A stretch of DNA of 64,000 bases from Edaphobacter flagellatus. GTDB lineage: Bacteria; Acidobacteriota; Terriglobia; Terriglobales; Acidobacteriaceae. Position numbers and translations under genes: made by a program. The stretch covers positions 3,701,501 to 3,765,500 of the forward strand of contig NZ_CP073697.1 in assembly GCF_025264665.1 (NCBI RefSeq), given 5' to 3'. Positions 29,339-39,168 of the stretch are shown piece after piece (within the stretch, counting starts at the first letter, position 1; the number at the start of each line of letters is the position of its first letter). The notes beneath the pieces were generated by a model that saw only the letters and a list, made by a program, of their open reading frames with translations, ran no database searches and was not told where the DNA came from.

Positions 29339-31639
29339 ATGTCTCGTACGCATATTTTTGCGGGCGGCCGCCGCCTTGCATATCTATCCTTGTCTGTTTG
29401 CCTGTATCTCCTGCCGGTCTACGCGATAGCGCAAGCTGCTACGCAGGAGCAGAGTAACGATTCTGCAAAATCTACCTCCGTCACACCCATTCGAGAAGAG
29501 ATCACTGTCACCGGCACGCGAACACCGATAGAGCTTGAAAGCTCTCCGGTATCCCAGGATCTCGTCTCCCGTCAGGAGATCGAGAGACGCGACATTCGTC
29601 TCATCGACAAAGCCCTGGAGCAGGTCCCAGGCGTTATCAGCCTGAGGGCGCGTGGAGCCTCTGACAACGATTTTGGACTGGGTTTGCGTGGCTTTGCTGG
29701 CCGTGGTGGCCAGGTCCGCACGCTGATTCTGCTTGATGACCAGCCCATCAACAACTCCTTCAATGGCTCGATCAATTGGGCGATCTTTTCGCCAAGCGAC
29801 ATCCAGCGTATTGAAGTTGCGCGCGGCCCGTTTTCGTCGCTCTATGGTGGTAATGCCATGGGCGGCGTCATCAACCTGATCAGCCGCAGACCCGACTCAC
29901 GTCATGCCGATCTGTTTTATCAGTACGGCAGTCGAGCAACGGATAACTACAACGTTCATCTGACGGATCGCTACTTCGATCGACTCGGCGTGACCGCCGG
30001 CTACAGCCGCTATAAGACTGGAGGTTATTCGCCTCAGGGTGTCTTTGGCACGCTAAGCACGTCGAGTGCGGCAGCGATTGCTGTGAATGGAGTGCAGCAG
30101 TGGCTGACAACGACAGGAGGAAATCAGTATCAGATCGGAGCGCGAGGCGCCCAATGGTTCAAGAGCGAAGATCTGCGCCTTCGATTTGAGTACACGTTCA
30201 GCCCCAAGGTCTTTGCCTATGTGCAAATGCTGCATATGCACCGAGGAGACGGTTACGGTCCCTACCGAAATGATCTAGTGAGCTCAGCCGGAGCCGCAGT
30301 ACCCAGCGGCCCTGTCAGTTTTGTCGACAACTCTGGCACTACACGCAAACTGAGCTTCACGCCGTCGACGTTTCTGGGAGGTCCTTCCGGCGCTACCACA
30401 AACTACTACCATACTCAAGTTACCGGCGAGCTGACGCCTCACTGGACGTTGCGCATCACCAGCGGCCTCAACATCAATCCAACCTTTTGGTATGTCACAC
30501 CGGGGGCCGCCGCCACTTTGTCGGCTGGTGCAGGTACGTCGGCGAAACAGTTCGGCCAGTCGCTCTACGGCAACATCCTTGCGACCCACACGACCAACTG
30601 GGGAACACTTCTCTTTGGTACAGAGACCCGAGCGGACCGAGCCTCATCGGTGACTCGCAATATGACCAACTGGCTCAGCCGCGACACGATGACCAATGTC
30701 ACTCTGAACGCAGCAGGCAAGACGATTGATCAATCAGCTTATATGCAGTACCAGAGCAACCTCGGCGATCGGTTGAATCTTATCGCAGGCGGACGGTTCG
30801 ATTTTTGGAAGACCTATGACGGAAGCAATCTCGCGAGTGCAACAGCCCCGGTATTGACATACGGTGATCGCTCGCAGCATGCGCTAACAGGCAAAGTCGC
30901 GATGAACTATCGGCTACCGGGACATTGGCATCTGCGTGCCAGCGTCGGTAACGCGTTTCGTGGCCCATCCGTCTACGAGCTTTATTACAACTTCGTCATC
31001 ACGACCACGAAATACATTGCCAACCCTGATGAAAAACCCGAACGCCTGTTGGCGTATGAGGCAGGTGTACAGCACACCTTCAAGGACAAGTACTCCATTG
31101 AAGCGACGGGATACACCAACCGCGTGTCGGATCTGATCTATCGCACTACCGACTACGCACTCGATCCAACAGGGAATACCAGGGTTCTCACAAACGCGGG
31201 CAAAAGCCGGACCTGGGGGGTGGAGCTGTCATCGCGCGAACGCGTGCTGCCGTGGCTGGAGTTACGTCAGGGCTATACCTATACCAACTCCATCATCCTC
31301 GATAACCCAAGCCTTCCCGCGACCGTAGGTAAGAGGCTGCCCTATGTGCCTGCGCACATGCTGACTTATCAAGCCAATCTGACTCCAAAGCGTTTTTCGA
31401 TCAACTGGACAGGCCGCTATATCAGTCCGGTCTATTCGACCGATACCAACACGGATACGATTCGCCGCGTGCCAGGAAGCTATGACCTCTTCTTTGAGAT
31501 GGATGGCACCGTGAGCTATCGCGCTACCAAGAACGTCTCGTTCGTGGCGAACGCCGACAACATGCTCGATCGTCGCTACTTCCTTTACTACAACAGCCTC
31601 GGCCGCTCTGTCTTTGGTGGCGTGCGACTGCACTTCTAG
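29339..31639 (+). CDS. TonB-dependent receptor of the BtuB/heme/metallophore type
   Basis: A 766-residue outer-membrane receptor of classical size, without the carboxypeptidase-regulatory-like domain of the other five. Signal peptide about residues 1-32 (LSLSVCLYLLPVYAIA). A TonB-box-like EEITVTGTR lies near residue 53. The plug has LILLDDQPINNSFNGSINW and IERIEVARGP-type residues (DIQRIEVARGPFSSLYGGNA). The barrel ends VFGGVRLHF. The plug resembles vitamin B12, heme and siderophore receptors. The gene stop is nine bases from the start of the CobN-like gene and overlaps its ribosome-binding site, so the two are coupled and likely handle the same ligand, perhaps a metal tetrapyrrole or other metal chelate. 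Confidence 0.88.
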   Translation: MSRTHIFAGGRRLAYLSLSVCLYLLPVYAIAQAATQEQSNDSAKSTSVTPIREEITVTGTRTPIELESSPVSQDLVSRQEIERRDIRLIDKALEQVPGVISLRARGASDNDFGLGLRGFAGRGGQVRTLILLDDQPINNSFNGSINWAIFSPSDIQRIEVARGPFSSLYGGNAMGGVINLISRRPDSRHADLFYQYGSRATDNYNVHLTDRYFDRLGVTAGYSRYKTGGYSPQGVFGTLSTSSAAAIAVNGVQQWLTTTGGNQYQIGARGAQWFKSEDLRLRFEYTFSPKVFAYVQMLHMHRGDGYGPYRNDLVSSAGAAVPSGPVSFVDNSGTTRKLSFTPSTFLGGPSGATTNYYHTQVTGELTPHWTLRITSGLNINPTFWYVTPGAAATLSAGAGTSAKQFGQSLYGNILATHTTNWGTLLFGTETRADRASSVTRNMTNWLSRDTMTNVTLNAAGKTIDQSAYMQYQSNLGDRLNLIAGGRFDFWKTYDGSNLASATAPVLTYGDRSQHALTGKVAMNYRLPGHWHLRASVGNAFRGPSVYELYYNFVITTTKYIANPDEKPERLLAYEAGVQHTFKDKYSIEATGYTNRVSDLIYRTTDYALDPTGNTRVLTNAGKSRTWGVELSSRERVLPWLELRQGYTYTNSIILDNPSLPATVGKRLPYVPAHMLTYQANLTPKRFSINWTGRYISPVYSTDTNTDTIRRVPGSYDLFFEMDGTVSYRATKNVSFVANADNMLDRRYFLYYNSLGRSVFGGVRLHF

Positions 31640-31648
31640 GGGATGCAT

Positions 31649-34600
31649 ATGAAGAGATATATCGTTTTATTGGTATCGCTATTAGTCCCCGTGTTAGGCC
31701 ATGCTCAGGGCACTAAGCCAAATGTGGTTATTGTGCTGCACAGCTCGCAAACCATACCTGCAGCAATGCAAAGGTTCAAGACCTTCGTCGGCACTGAAGC
31801 CTGCGATTGCTCCATTCTGGAAGAGAACCAACTCACTCCGCAACGGCTGAAACAGGCTCGTGCCATCTTTATGCAGCACCCTTCACAAGAGACGCTGGAA
31901 CGTTTGAAGTCCGCCGGACTTGAAGCGTTGAAGAACGGAACCCAGATCGCTACAGACGTCCCGGAGTTTATCGTTCGCAACTGGGGAGTTGATCCGAGTG
32001 CTAGGTTAGTCGGTCGACTTATGCCCTATTGGTCCTACGGTGGCGAAGACAATATGCTCAGTTTCCTGCTGGTGTTGTACCAGGCAGCGGGAGGCGATCT
32101 GAAGCAACCGATCCCGGCTCCCATCAAAATAGCAAACAAAGGTATCTATCATCCCGATGCACCAAAGCTCTTCGGAACGATGAGTGAGTACCTTGCCTGG
32201 TATCGAAAAACAAAACCAAACCAGGGAGCCATGGTTACAGTCAACTTCTTCTACACCTACCTGAAGGACAAAGATACGGCTGTAGTCGATGCGCTCATTC
32301 GTGAGTTGGAGAGGCAAGGACTAGCCGCAGCTGGAATTGTGGGATCGCCACACTCCAGCCTGGCGTCCGCCTTCGATCAGCCTGCCAACGATCCGATCCG
32401 GGTCATGATGATGTTTACTCTGGCCCTTGCCAAACCGGACGATCTACATCTGCTGGAAAAGCAGAACATCCACGTAATAGACCTGATGCTAAGTCACCAG
32501 ACACGTGTGGAGTGGGCGGCAGCGGACCGTGGCGTGACTCCCGATCGCATCACGCCTATGCTGTCGTCACCAGAAGCCTACGGAGCAACCGAACCGATTC
32601 TCGTGGGAACAACGGAGGGCGGAAGCAAGGGAGTTCCATCGCATCTTGAACCGATTCCGGAACGCGTGCACGCAGCCGCGATGCGGGCTAAGCGCTGGGT
32701 TGCTCTGGCGGAAAAGCAGAACGCTCAAAAGAAGCTGGCAATCATTTACTTCAACAACCCCCCGGGAAAAGGCAATATCGGCGCGAGCTATCTGAATCTT
32801 GCGCCTAGCATCCGAGCCGTTCTGCAGACTCTGCACGAAGCGGGTTACAGCACAGGGGATCATCTTCCAACCACAGACGAAATCCTGGATCAGCTTGCGA
32901 CCGTGGGCCACAACACGGAGAACTGGGAGCCGGGCGAACTTGATCAGATGGCTCGGACAGGCCGAGTCGTGCTTGTGCCTATGGATGAGTACGAGCACTG
33001 GTTCGCGGATTTGCCGAAGCAGTTCCGCGACCAGGTTGTTGAGCGCTGGGGTAGCCCGCGCGATGCCAAACTCATGGTGTGGACCGCACGTGATGGTAAG
33101 AAGTCCTTCGTGATTCCAGGAGTAAAACTGGGCAATGTCTTTCTCGGTCCACAGCTCCTGCGTGCTTCCGCCGACCAATATACCTCTGTGCAACACAGCG
33201 CCACACTTCCGCCGCACCACGGCTACATCGCGTCGTTTCTTTATTACCGCAAGGTGCTCGGGGCCGACGCGATGATCCAAATGGGGCGACATGGAACGCT
33301 CGAATGGCTGCCGGGTAAGAACGCCGGTCAAGCCGGGTGGGACACAGCAGAGGTATTACTGGGAGATCTGCCGAATATCAACTATTACATTATGGATGGT
33401 GATGCTGAGGCGATTCAGGCACGGCGCCGAGGCGCGGCAGTGCTTATCTCGCATCTAACACCGATGCTCGTTCGAGCTGGAGGCGAAGAACGTTTCGCTG
33501 CACTTAACGAAGCGCTCAACAGATGGCAGGAATCGCATGAAACCGCACCGGCACTCGCAGGCGAATATGCGAAGACAGCACTCGCGGAGATGGACCGACT
33601 CGGATTGATCAAACAGTTGTCGATCGATACGTCCAAAGCCGATGAAGCAATGGAGAAGGGGATCGCTTTTCTCGACAGCGTTGAGGAGTCGCCGCTACCT
33701 CTTGGACTACCGACACTCGGACAGATGCCATCGGAGGACCGCATGCGCGCAGGCCTGAAGACCTTTCTTGCAAATGGCTTTCTCCAGGATGAGATGAACT
33801 CCGTGAAGCCTCATCTCGATACCTGGACGGAGGCGATCTTTAGCGGTCAATCCATTACGGTTCCAACGGATCTTTCCGCGAAGGTTCGTGAAAAGTCGGA
33901 GCGCAGCATCGGCGAAGCCCGTCAGTGGATCGCGAATCTTCGCATCTCGCCTGAACGCGAGTTAAACGAACTACCGAAGATCCTCCAAGCCGAATTTCTC
34001 GCGAGCGGTCCTGTTGGCGATCCTCTAAACAATCCTGACTCTCTGCCAACTGGACGCAATCTGAACCAGGGAGATCCGAATCTTCTTCCCACACGCGCTG
34101 CATGGGAGCTCGGCAAGCGCATGGGAGACGAGTTGATGGCGCAATACAAAAAACAGCACGGCGCCTTTCCCGATCACATCTCGATGGTGCTGTGGCAAGG
34201 CGAGTCCGGGCGAAACCAGGGAGCCATGGAAGCAGAAGCCATGTACCTGATGGGTGTGCGCCCGGAATGGAACAATCGCAATGCGGTCGATCGCCTCTCG
34301 CTGGTTCCTGACAGCGAGATGAAGTATCCGCGTGTGAACGTCCTGTTCACCGCAAGCGGCCTTTATCGCGATGGCATGGCCGAGAAGATCATCATGCTTG
34401 ATCGAGCCGCGCGCATGGCCGCTGCGGCAGGAGAGAATGCATTATCTCGCCAGAACCGCGACACCATCAGGGCACTCGTCACTTCGGGTATGAAGGAAGA
34501 AGACGCGGCCGAGATTGCAGGCGGCCGCGTTTTCGCGGAAGCTCCCGGCAGCTACGGCACAGGCTTGTCAAACTTTGTCGAGCAATCGCGCGATGTCGAC

Positions 34601-35641
34601 GAACACCAGACTATGGCTGAACTTTACATGGCCAAAGTCAACTATGTTTACACCGAGAAGACGTGGGGCAAGACTGTGCCCAAGCTACTGCAGCATCAGC
34701 TCAAAGGGAACGAGATAGTCATGCACAGTCGCTCGTCGAATCTGTATGGTGCCGTCGACAACGACGATGTCTATCAGGCGATGGGTGGCCTCCGCCTCGC
34801 TTCGGAGGCGGCGGGAGCAAAGCCCGATCTAGTCGTCAATAATCTGCGTCACGCGGGTCATGAGAAAGTAGAGAACGCCCGCGACTTCATCGCCACCGAA
34901 CTCAACGCAAGAAACTGGAATCCACAATGGATTCGCGAGATGCAAAAGGAAGGATATGCAGGCGCTCGCGAGATGATGCGCGCAAATGAGTATCTCTATG
35001 GGTGGAAGGCCACAGCACCCGAAACTGTAGCACCTGAAGTGTGGAAGAAAATGTATGACGTCTATGTAAACGATGAATACAACCTTGGCCTGAAACAGTT
35101 CATGGAAAGGGTCAATCCGGCAGCGCGCCAAGCTATGCTTGGACGCCTCCTCGAGGTTGATCGGCAAGGAACCTATAAATTCACCAATGCGCAACGGAAG
35201 CAGATGGTGGAAGAGTATGCCCGAAACGTCGCTCGCAATGGATTAGCCTGCACGGCAAATACTTGTGGTAATCAGACATTCAAAACAGATATCGCGAAAC
35301 AGGTGCAAAGATTAGCGAAGGAACAGCAGAATCCGATCTTAAGTAAGCAGTTTGCACGAGCCGAGCTGAAGGTGACCAAAACGCCGCCGAAACCGCCTGC
35401 AGCAATGCCTGCTCCAGACAGATTGTCGCCCCGTTCGAATTCACTACCGGCTTCGCTGAACGGCTACAGGGTTACTTACGTCAAAACAGTGAATCTGATC
35501 GACAGCTCGCGAAAGTTTATCGAAGAGCATTTCATCGGCTTCCTGCTTCTCTGGTTTGGCTCCGTCGGTCTCGGCACGATTGCCGGCCTGATTCGCTGGA
35601 AGTGGAGCAGGATGCGACTACTTTCTCTCATCCCGCGGTGA
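31649..35641 (+). CDS. Exported, membrane-anchored CobN/ChlH-like chelatase-family protein
   Basis: A 1330-residue homologue of the large subunit of cobalt and magnesium chelatases. Unlike CobN or ChlH it has a cleavable signal peptide (VLLVSLLVPVLGHAQ) and a C-terminal membrane helix (about 1290-1315, FIGFLLLWFGSVGLGTIAGL), so it should sit in the periplasm tethered to the inner membrane. Family motifs visible: NNPPGKGNIGASYLNLAPS, the conserved MGRHGTLEWLPGKNAG, MVLWQGESGRNQGAMEAEAM-like residues and SSNLYGAVDNDDVYQAMGG. No ChlI/ChlD or CobS/CobT partner is present in the window. The closest known functional precedent I can name is HmuS of Bacteroides-type heme loci, also a CobN-like membrane protein beside a TonB receptor and linked to metal removal from heme. 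Metal removal rather than insertion is inference. The start at 31649 follows AGGGG with six bases between. Confidence 0.85.
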   Translation: MKRYIVLLVSLLVPVLGHAQGTKPNVVIVLHSSQTIPAAMQRFKTFVGTEACDCSILEENQLTPQRLKQARAIFMQHPSQETLERLKSAGLEALKNGTQIATDVPEFIVRNWGVDPSARLVGRLMPYWSYGGEDNMLSFLLVLYQAAGGDLKQPIPAPIKIANKGIYHPDAPKLFGTMSEYLAWYRKTKPNQGAMVTVNFFYTYLKDKDTAVVDALIRELERQGLAAAGIVGSPHSSLASAFDQPANDPIRVMMMFTLALAKPDDLHLLEKQNIHVIDLMLSHQTRVEWAAADRGVTPDRITPMLSSPEAYGATEPILVGTTEGGSKGVPSHLEPIPERVHAAAMRAKRWVALAEKQNAQKKLAIIYFNNPPGKGNIGASYLNLAPSIRAVLQTLHEAGYSTGDHLPTTDEILDQLATVGHNTENWEPGELDQMARTGRVVLVPMDEYEHWFADLPKQFRDQVVERWGSPRDAKLMVWTARDGKKSFVIPGVKLGNVFLGPQLLRASADQYTSVQHSATLPPHHGYIASFLYYRKVLGADAMIQMGRHGTLEWLPGKNAGQAGWDTAEVLLGDLPNINYYIMDGDAEAIQARRRGAAVLISHLTPMLVRAGGEERFAALNEALNRWQESHETAPALAGEYAKTALAEMDRLGLIKQLSIDTSKADEAMEKGIAFLDSVEESPLPLGLPTLGQMPSEDRMRAGLKTFLANGFLQDEMNSVKPHLDTWTEAIFSGQSITVPTDLSAKVREKSERSIGEARQWIANLRISPERELNELPKILQAEFLASGPVGDPLNNPDSLPTGRNLNQGDPNLLPTRAAWELGKRMGDELMAQYKKQHGAFPDHISMVLWQGESGRNQGAMEAEAMYLMGVRPEWNNRNAVDRLSLVPDSEMKYPRVNVLFTASGLYRDGMAEKIIMLDRAARMAAAAGENALSRQNRDTIRALVTSGMKEEDAAEIAGGRVFAEAPGSYGTGLSNFVEQSRDVDEHQTMAELYMAKVNYVYTEKTWGKTVPKLLQHQLKGNEIVMHSRSSNLYGAVDNDDVYQAMGGLRLASEAAGAKPDLVVNNLRHAGHEKVENARDFIATELNARNWNPQWIREMQKEGYAGAREMMRANEYLYGWKATAPETVAPEVWKKMYDVYVNDEYNLGLKQFMERVNPAARQAMLGRLLEVDRQGTYKFTNAQRKQMVEEYARNVARNGLACTANTCGNQTFKTDIAKQVQRLAKEQQNPILSKQFARAELKVTKTPPKPPAAMPAPDRLSPRSNSLPASLNGYRVTYVKTVNLIDSSRKFIEEHFIGFLLLWFGSVGLGTIAGLIRWKWSRMRLLSLIPR

Positions 35642-35823
35642 TTCAGCACCGGGACGGGCTGTTTCGGTGAACCCATTGGAGACCCAATCGAGAAATCGGC
35701 ATTGGGAACAACTTGATTGAGTTCATCGGTGCTGGTGCTTTGCACACCGATCTACCGTTGTGGGCTACCGCAAGCCTGCGTGAACTGTGCTATGTCAAAT
35801 GGGATGGGGGGAGGGTGTCTGGA

Positions 35824-36456
35824 ATGGGAACCACTACAATGAGTTCAGTTGATCGGGTGTTGGTGGCGCGGAGGGGCCGTCAGTTGGAGTTACTGACGAT
35901 TCTTTGGGGTACGTGTGAAGCGGGCGTCGCAATCGTGGCAGCCATCCGCGGACACAGCATCTCTCTGACGGGATTTGGAATTGACAGCGTCATCGAGGTC
36001 GTCTCCGCTTCGGTTCTTATGTGGCGTATGTCACAGGAGTTGGACTCCCGAAAGCGGCATCACGCCGAGTACGTGAGCCAGTGTGTCGCCGGGACATGTC
36101 TGGTTTTGCTAGGGGTGTATATCTTGATGGAGTCTTTGTGGTCACTCGCCCACCATTCGTCATCTCAGCCAACTAAGTTGGGCATCGCGGTGACCTCCGC
36201 GGCATTAGTTGGCATGCCCATGTTAGCTCGAGCAAAGAAGAGGGTCGGCAGAACACTGAATAGCAATGCCATGATGTCGGACGCACGCCAAACCGACTTC
36301 TGCTCGTACCAGGCGGCCATCGTGTTATTAGGTCTCTCGGTTCAAGCAGTCTTTGGTTGGGCATGGGCAGACAGTATCGCAGGACTTTTCTTGGTGCCGA
36401 TCATCCTCCATGCAGCGATCCTCTCGTTTCAGGGAAAGAATTGCTGCAACCATTAG
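35824..36456 (+). CDS. Cation diffusion facilitator-like transporter
   Basis: About 210 residues with five to six hydrophobic segments, resembling the membrane half of CDF proteins but without the cytoplasmic C-terminal domain. FGIDSVIEVVSASVLMW and AWADSIAGLFLVPIIL correspond to CDF helices that carry metal-coordinating Asp residues, and SDARQTDFCSYQAA precedes the fifth helix. It ends GKNCCNH, a possible metal site. The ATG at 35824 follows GGGAGGG by about nine bases; a more upstream TTG (35713) would add unrelated residues. Direction and metal are not known. It lies 180 bases after the CobN-like gene on the same strand. Confidence 0.7.
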   Translation: MGTTTMSSVDRVLVARRGRQLELLTILWGTCEAGVAIVAAIRGHSISLTGFGIDSVIEVVSASVLMWRMSQELDSRKRHHAEYVSQCVAGTCLVLLGVYILMESLWSLAHHSSSQPTKLGIAVTSAALVGMPMLARAKKRVGRTLNSNAMMSDARQTDFCSYQAAIVLLGLSVQAVFGWAWADSIAGLFLVPIILHAAILSFQGKNCCNH

Positions 36457-36728
36457 AGACCTCCGGATCTGCATAGTAATGCAAAATCTGCCTATCGAGG
36501 GTCGATTCACGTCAGAGAAGCTGGCGCTGTAGTCTTAGAACGTCAACAGATGCCAAACCTTGTGTTGTGGCCGCACATGTCTGATTGATTTTCGTCCCGT
36601 AATCCAATGGAGTCTTCGTGCAAACGAGGAGACAGACGCAATAAGAAGTGACCGAAGGAGTGTCTATTGACTCAGCCAAATGGAGCGACAATAATCACAG
36701 CCAGATGAATGATTTAACCAGGACATCG

Positions 36729-37001
36729 ATGCAATGGCGAACCCTAATTGCGGTTCTTGTCGTTGTGTTATGCATCGTATTGGCCGGTACGGCAGCAGCG
36801 AGCCACATTCATCGCTCATCCTCGATCGAACAGCATTGCGGATTTTGCGATCTATCCGCAGACTTTCTGGCGCTGGTGATCTTCATTTCGTTCTGCGCCG
36901 TCCCTGCTGCCTCCAGCAGGTTTCATGATCACGGATCGCATGATGTCTACGAGCATCGAATTTTGTGGACTTCCTCCATCAGGCCTCCGCCCGTTCTCTG
37001 A
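36729..37001 (+). CDS. Small His/Cys membrane protein, copy B
   Basis: A 90-residue protein with the same plan as the one at 28893: helix (LIAVLVVVLCIVLAGTAA), SHIHRSSSIEQHCGFCD with His-x-His and CxxC, a second hydrophobic segment (FLALVIFISFCAVPA), an extra His cluster (RFHDHGSHDVYEH), and a tail ending IRPPPVL. The ATG at 36729 has AGGA five bases upstream; longer starts at 36648 and 36705 add hydrophilic residues ahead of the helix. Probably a periplasm-facing metal-binding protein (inference). Confidence 0.65.
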   Translation: MQWRTLIAVLVVVLCIVLAGTAAASHIHRSSSIEQHCGFCDLSADFLALVIFISFCAVPAASSRFHDHGSHDVYEHRILWTSSIRPPPVL

Positions 37002-37166
37002 TCGGTTCCCAACGGATGCTGATTTCAGTCTCATATGACTTGCGATCTCCAAGCCTGTTTGGTCACAGAGTAGAGACGCAAGCCAGGTGATATTAATGGC
37101 TCTTTCCTACAAGGGCGCCGCTGCTATCTCTGCTGACGTCCAATGAAAGCGGATTCTGAGGTACTC

Positions 37167-38576
37167 ATGGCAAACACAAATCGATGCCGCGCCATTCTCT
37201 GCGTATTTCTTGCTTTACCATGCCTCGTTGCCGGCCAGGAGGGACGTCGCGGACAGCCCCTTCCTCCAAATCCACTGCCATACGATCTCTTAATCAAGGG
37301 TGGTCATCTTGTCGACGACAAGAACAAGATCGATGCCGTGCGTGATCTGGGCATCAAGGATGGTAAGGTCGCGGCGGTCGCGGAGCACCTTGATTCAAAC
37401 GATGCACTCAAAACGATCGATGTCACGGGGCTCTATGTTACGCCAGGGCTCATCGATATCCATACTCATGTCTACGCGGGAACGGGGGAGCGCGGTTCTT
37501 ATGCCGGTGATCTTTCCGTATATCCGGATGGCTTCACTTTGCGCAACGGTGTTACGACCATTGTCGATGCGGGAAGTTCAGGCTGGCGAAACTTTGACGA
37601 CTTCAAGGCCAAGGTTATCGATCGATCCAAGACCCGGGTTCTTGCAGAATTGAATATCGTCGGAGCAGGGATGCGTGGCTCGAAATATGAGGACAACCTC
37701 GATGATATGGACGGACAGCTCACTGGGGAAAAAGCTAAGCAATTTCCCGGTGTCATCGTGGGGGTAAAGAGCGCCCACTTTACCGGTCCGGAATGGAAGC
37801 CTTACGATCAAGCCGTAATCGCCGGTAACCTTGCCAACATTCCGGTGATGATTGACTACGGCGCCCGCCGCATCGAACGTCCACTGTTGGAACTGGTTTC
37901 CACACACCTTCGGCCCGGCGACATCTACACACACTGTTTTTCCGGTCTCCGGGGCGAACAGGATCCGCAGACAGGCCTCGCCTCGCAGGCGCTTCTCACT
38001 ATGAAAAAGCGGGGCATCTACTGTGACGTTGGTCATGGTGGCGGCTCATTCGCGTGGACAGTGGCGGCACCTATCGTCAGGAGCGGCTATCTGCCGGACT
38101 CCATCTCCACCGATCTTCACGTTGGCTCGATGAACAACGGTATGAAAGACCTCTTAAACGTAGCCGATAAGTTGATGGCGCTCGGTGAGACAATGCCGGA
38201 GGTCATTGCGCAGATGACCTCGCATCCCGCGCACGAGATCAAGCAAGAACAACTCGGCAATCTGTCTGTCGGCTCGGTGGCTGACGTGGCGGTGCTTTCC
38301 GTGGAATCGGGAAGATTCGGTTTCGTCGATATGTACAACACGAAGATGATGGGGACGAAGAAGCTTGTCTGCGAACTAACCCTTCGCAGTGGCAAAGTCG
38401 TCTACGACCTGAACGGTATTTCGGCGGATATGTGGGACGCCACGGAGCACTCGGCGGATGACCGCCAGTCATCGCGCTGGACAACGTTCAACGAGCGACC
38501 CTTCGGCGCAACTCATGGACAGCGGTTTCCGCCGTCAACACCGGTTGGGCAGCCAGTACCATCGCCCAGAAAATAG
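37167..38576 (+). CDS. Exported amidohydrolase/deacetylase-family metallohydrolase
   Basis: A 469-residue enzyme of the amidohydrolase superfamily, related to the amidohydrolase/deacetylase (dihydroorotase-like) group. Signal peptide about 1-22 (AILCVFLALPCLVAG). Metal-site motifs in order: LIDIHTHVY (His-x-His, about residues 97-99), VGVKSAHF (Lys likely carbamylated, near 195), a His in YTHCFSG, a His in VGHGGG, and the Asp in STDLHVG. The start at 37167 follows TGAGGT closely and begins the signal peptide; an ATG at 37143 is an alternative. Its place inside a metal-uptake run is unusual. It might hydrolyse an imported metal-binding amide or peptide, but the substrate is unknown. Confidence 0.8.
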   Translation: MANTNRCRAILCVFLALPCLVAGQEGRRGQPLPPNPLPYDLLIKGGHLVDDKNKIDAVRDLGIKDGKVAAVAEHLDSNDALKTIDVTGLYVTPGLIDIHTHVYAGTGERGSYAGDLSVYPDGFTLRNGVTTIVDAGSSGWRNFDDFKAKVIDRSKTRVLAELNIVGAGMRGSKYEDNLDDMDGQLTGEKAKQFPGVIVGVKSAHFTGPEWKPYDQAVIAGNLANIPVMIDYGARRIERPLLELVSTHLRPGDIYTHCFSGLRGEQDPQTGLASQALLTMKKRGIYCDVGHGGGSFAWTVAAPIVRSGYLPDSISTDLHVGSMNNGMKDLLNVADKLMALGETMPEVIAQMTSHPAHEIKQEQLGNLSVGSVADVAVLSVESGRFGFVDMYNTKMMGTKKLVCELTLRSGKVVYDLNGISADMWDATEHSADDRQSSRWTTFNERPFGATHGQRFPPSTPVGQPVPSPRK

Positions 38577-38732
38577 ATCCAGAAAGCCCTACGGCGACAG
38601 ATGAATGGCAGAATTGCATTCGCCTTTGGGCCAGTCAATGTTCCAAGTGTCATGTATGACTAAGATGTGAACTCGTCGGAAGTGAGGAGTCATCATGTCA
38701 ACAGACTCAGGAAGCACGGTTAGGAGGAAACG

Positions 38733-39161
38733 TTGAAAAGAATCGCTCGCATCCTCGCTACTGTTCTCTTAGCCGATCTGCTTCTGGCTGCCCCGCCCGG
38801 GGCAGTTACAGTCGGCTGGTCTACTCTCAAGACGCTCACTTCCGCGCAAACAAGCTCTCCTGCGCGGGCCTTGGATAACAAACTGGTCTCCGTCCCCGGT
38901 TTCATGGTTCCACTCGAGGATGATGCAGATCAGGTGACAGAGTTCATCCTGGTCCCCTTTGCAGGTGCCTGTATCCATGTTCCGCCCCCACCCCCGAATC
39001 AGATGATCTACGTCAAACTGCAACACAACAAGAAGACGAAGATGTCATTCACCGAGCCGATCTCCGTCACGGGCAGACTTCATGTCACCACGGTCGACAG
39101 CCCGTATGGCGACATCTCATTTTCTATGGATGGCGAGAGTGTCGGCCCCTACACCGAATAG
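38733..39161 (+). CDS. DUF3299 exported protein
   Basis: A 142-residue secreted protein with the DUF3299 core: SVPGFMVPLEDDADQVTEF, then GACIHVPPPPPNQ at about residues 80-93. Signal peptide at the N-terminus (ILATVLLADLLLAAPPGA). The start is a TTG at 38733 with AGGAGG five bases upstream, the strongest ribosome-binding site in the region. The stop is seven bases before the ABC ATPase. DUF3299 with this ABC pair recalls the zinc-regulated ZrgABCDE uptake system of Vibrio cholerae, as I remember it; the DUF2796 partner is absent here. Confidence 0.82.
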   Translation: MKRIARILATVLLADLLLAAPPGAVTVGWSTLKTLTSAQTSSPARALDNKLVSVPGFMVPLEDDADQVTEFILVPFAGACIHVPPPPPNQMIYVKLQHNKKTKMSFTEPISVTGRLHVTTVDSPYGDISFSMDGESVGPYTE

Positions 39162-39168
39162 CGAAGAC

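Noticed and set aside
31649..35641. Naming this gene cobN or hmuS
   Set aside because: Export signal and anchor argue against cobN, and I cannot show orthology with hmuS without a tree.
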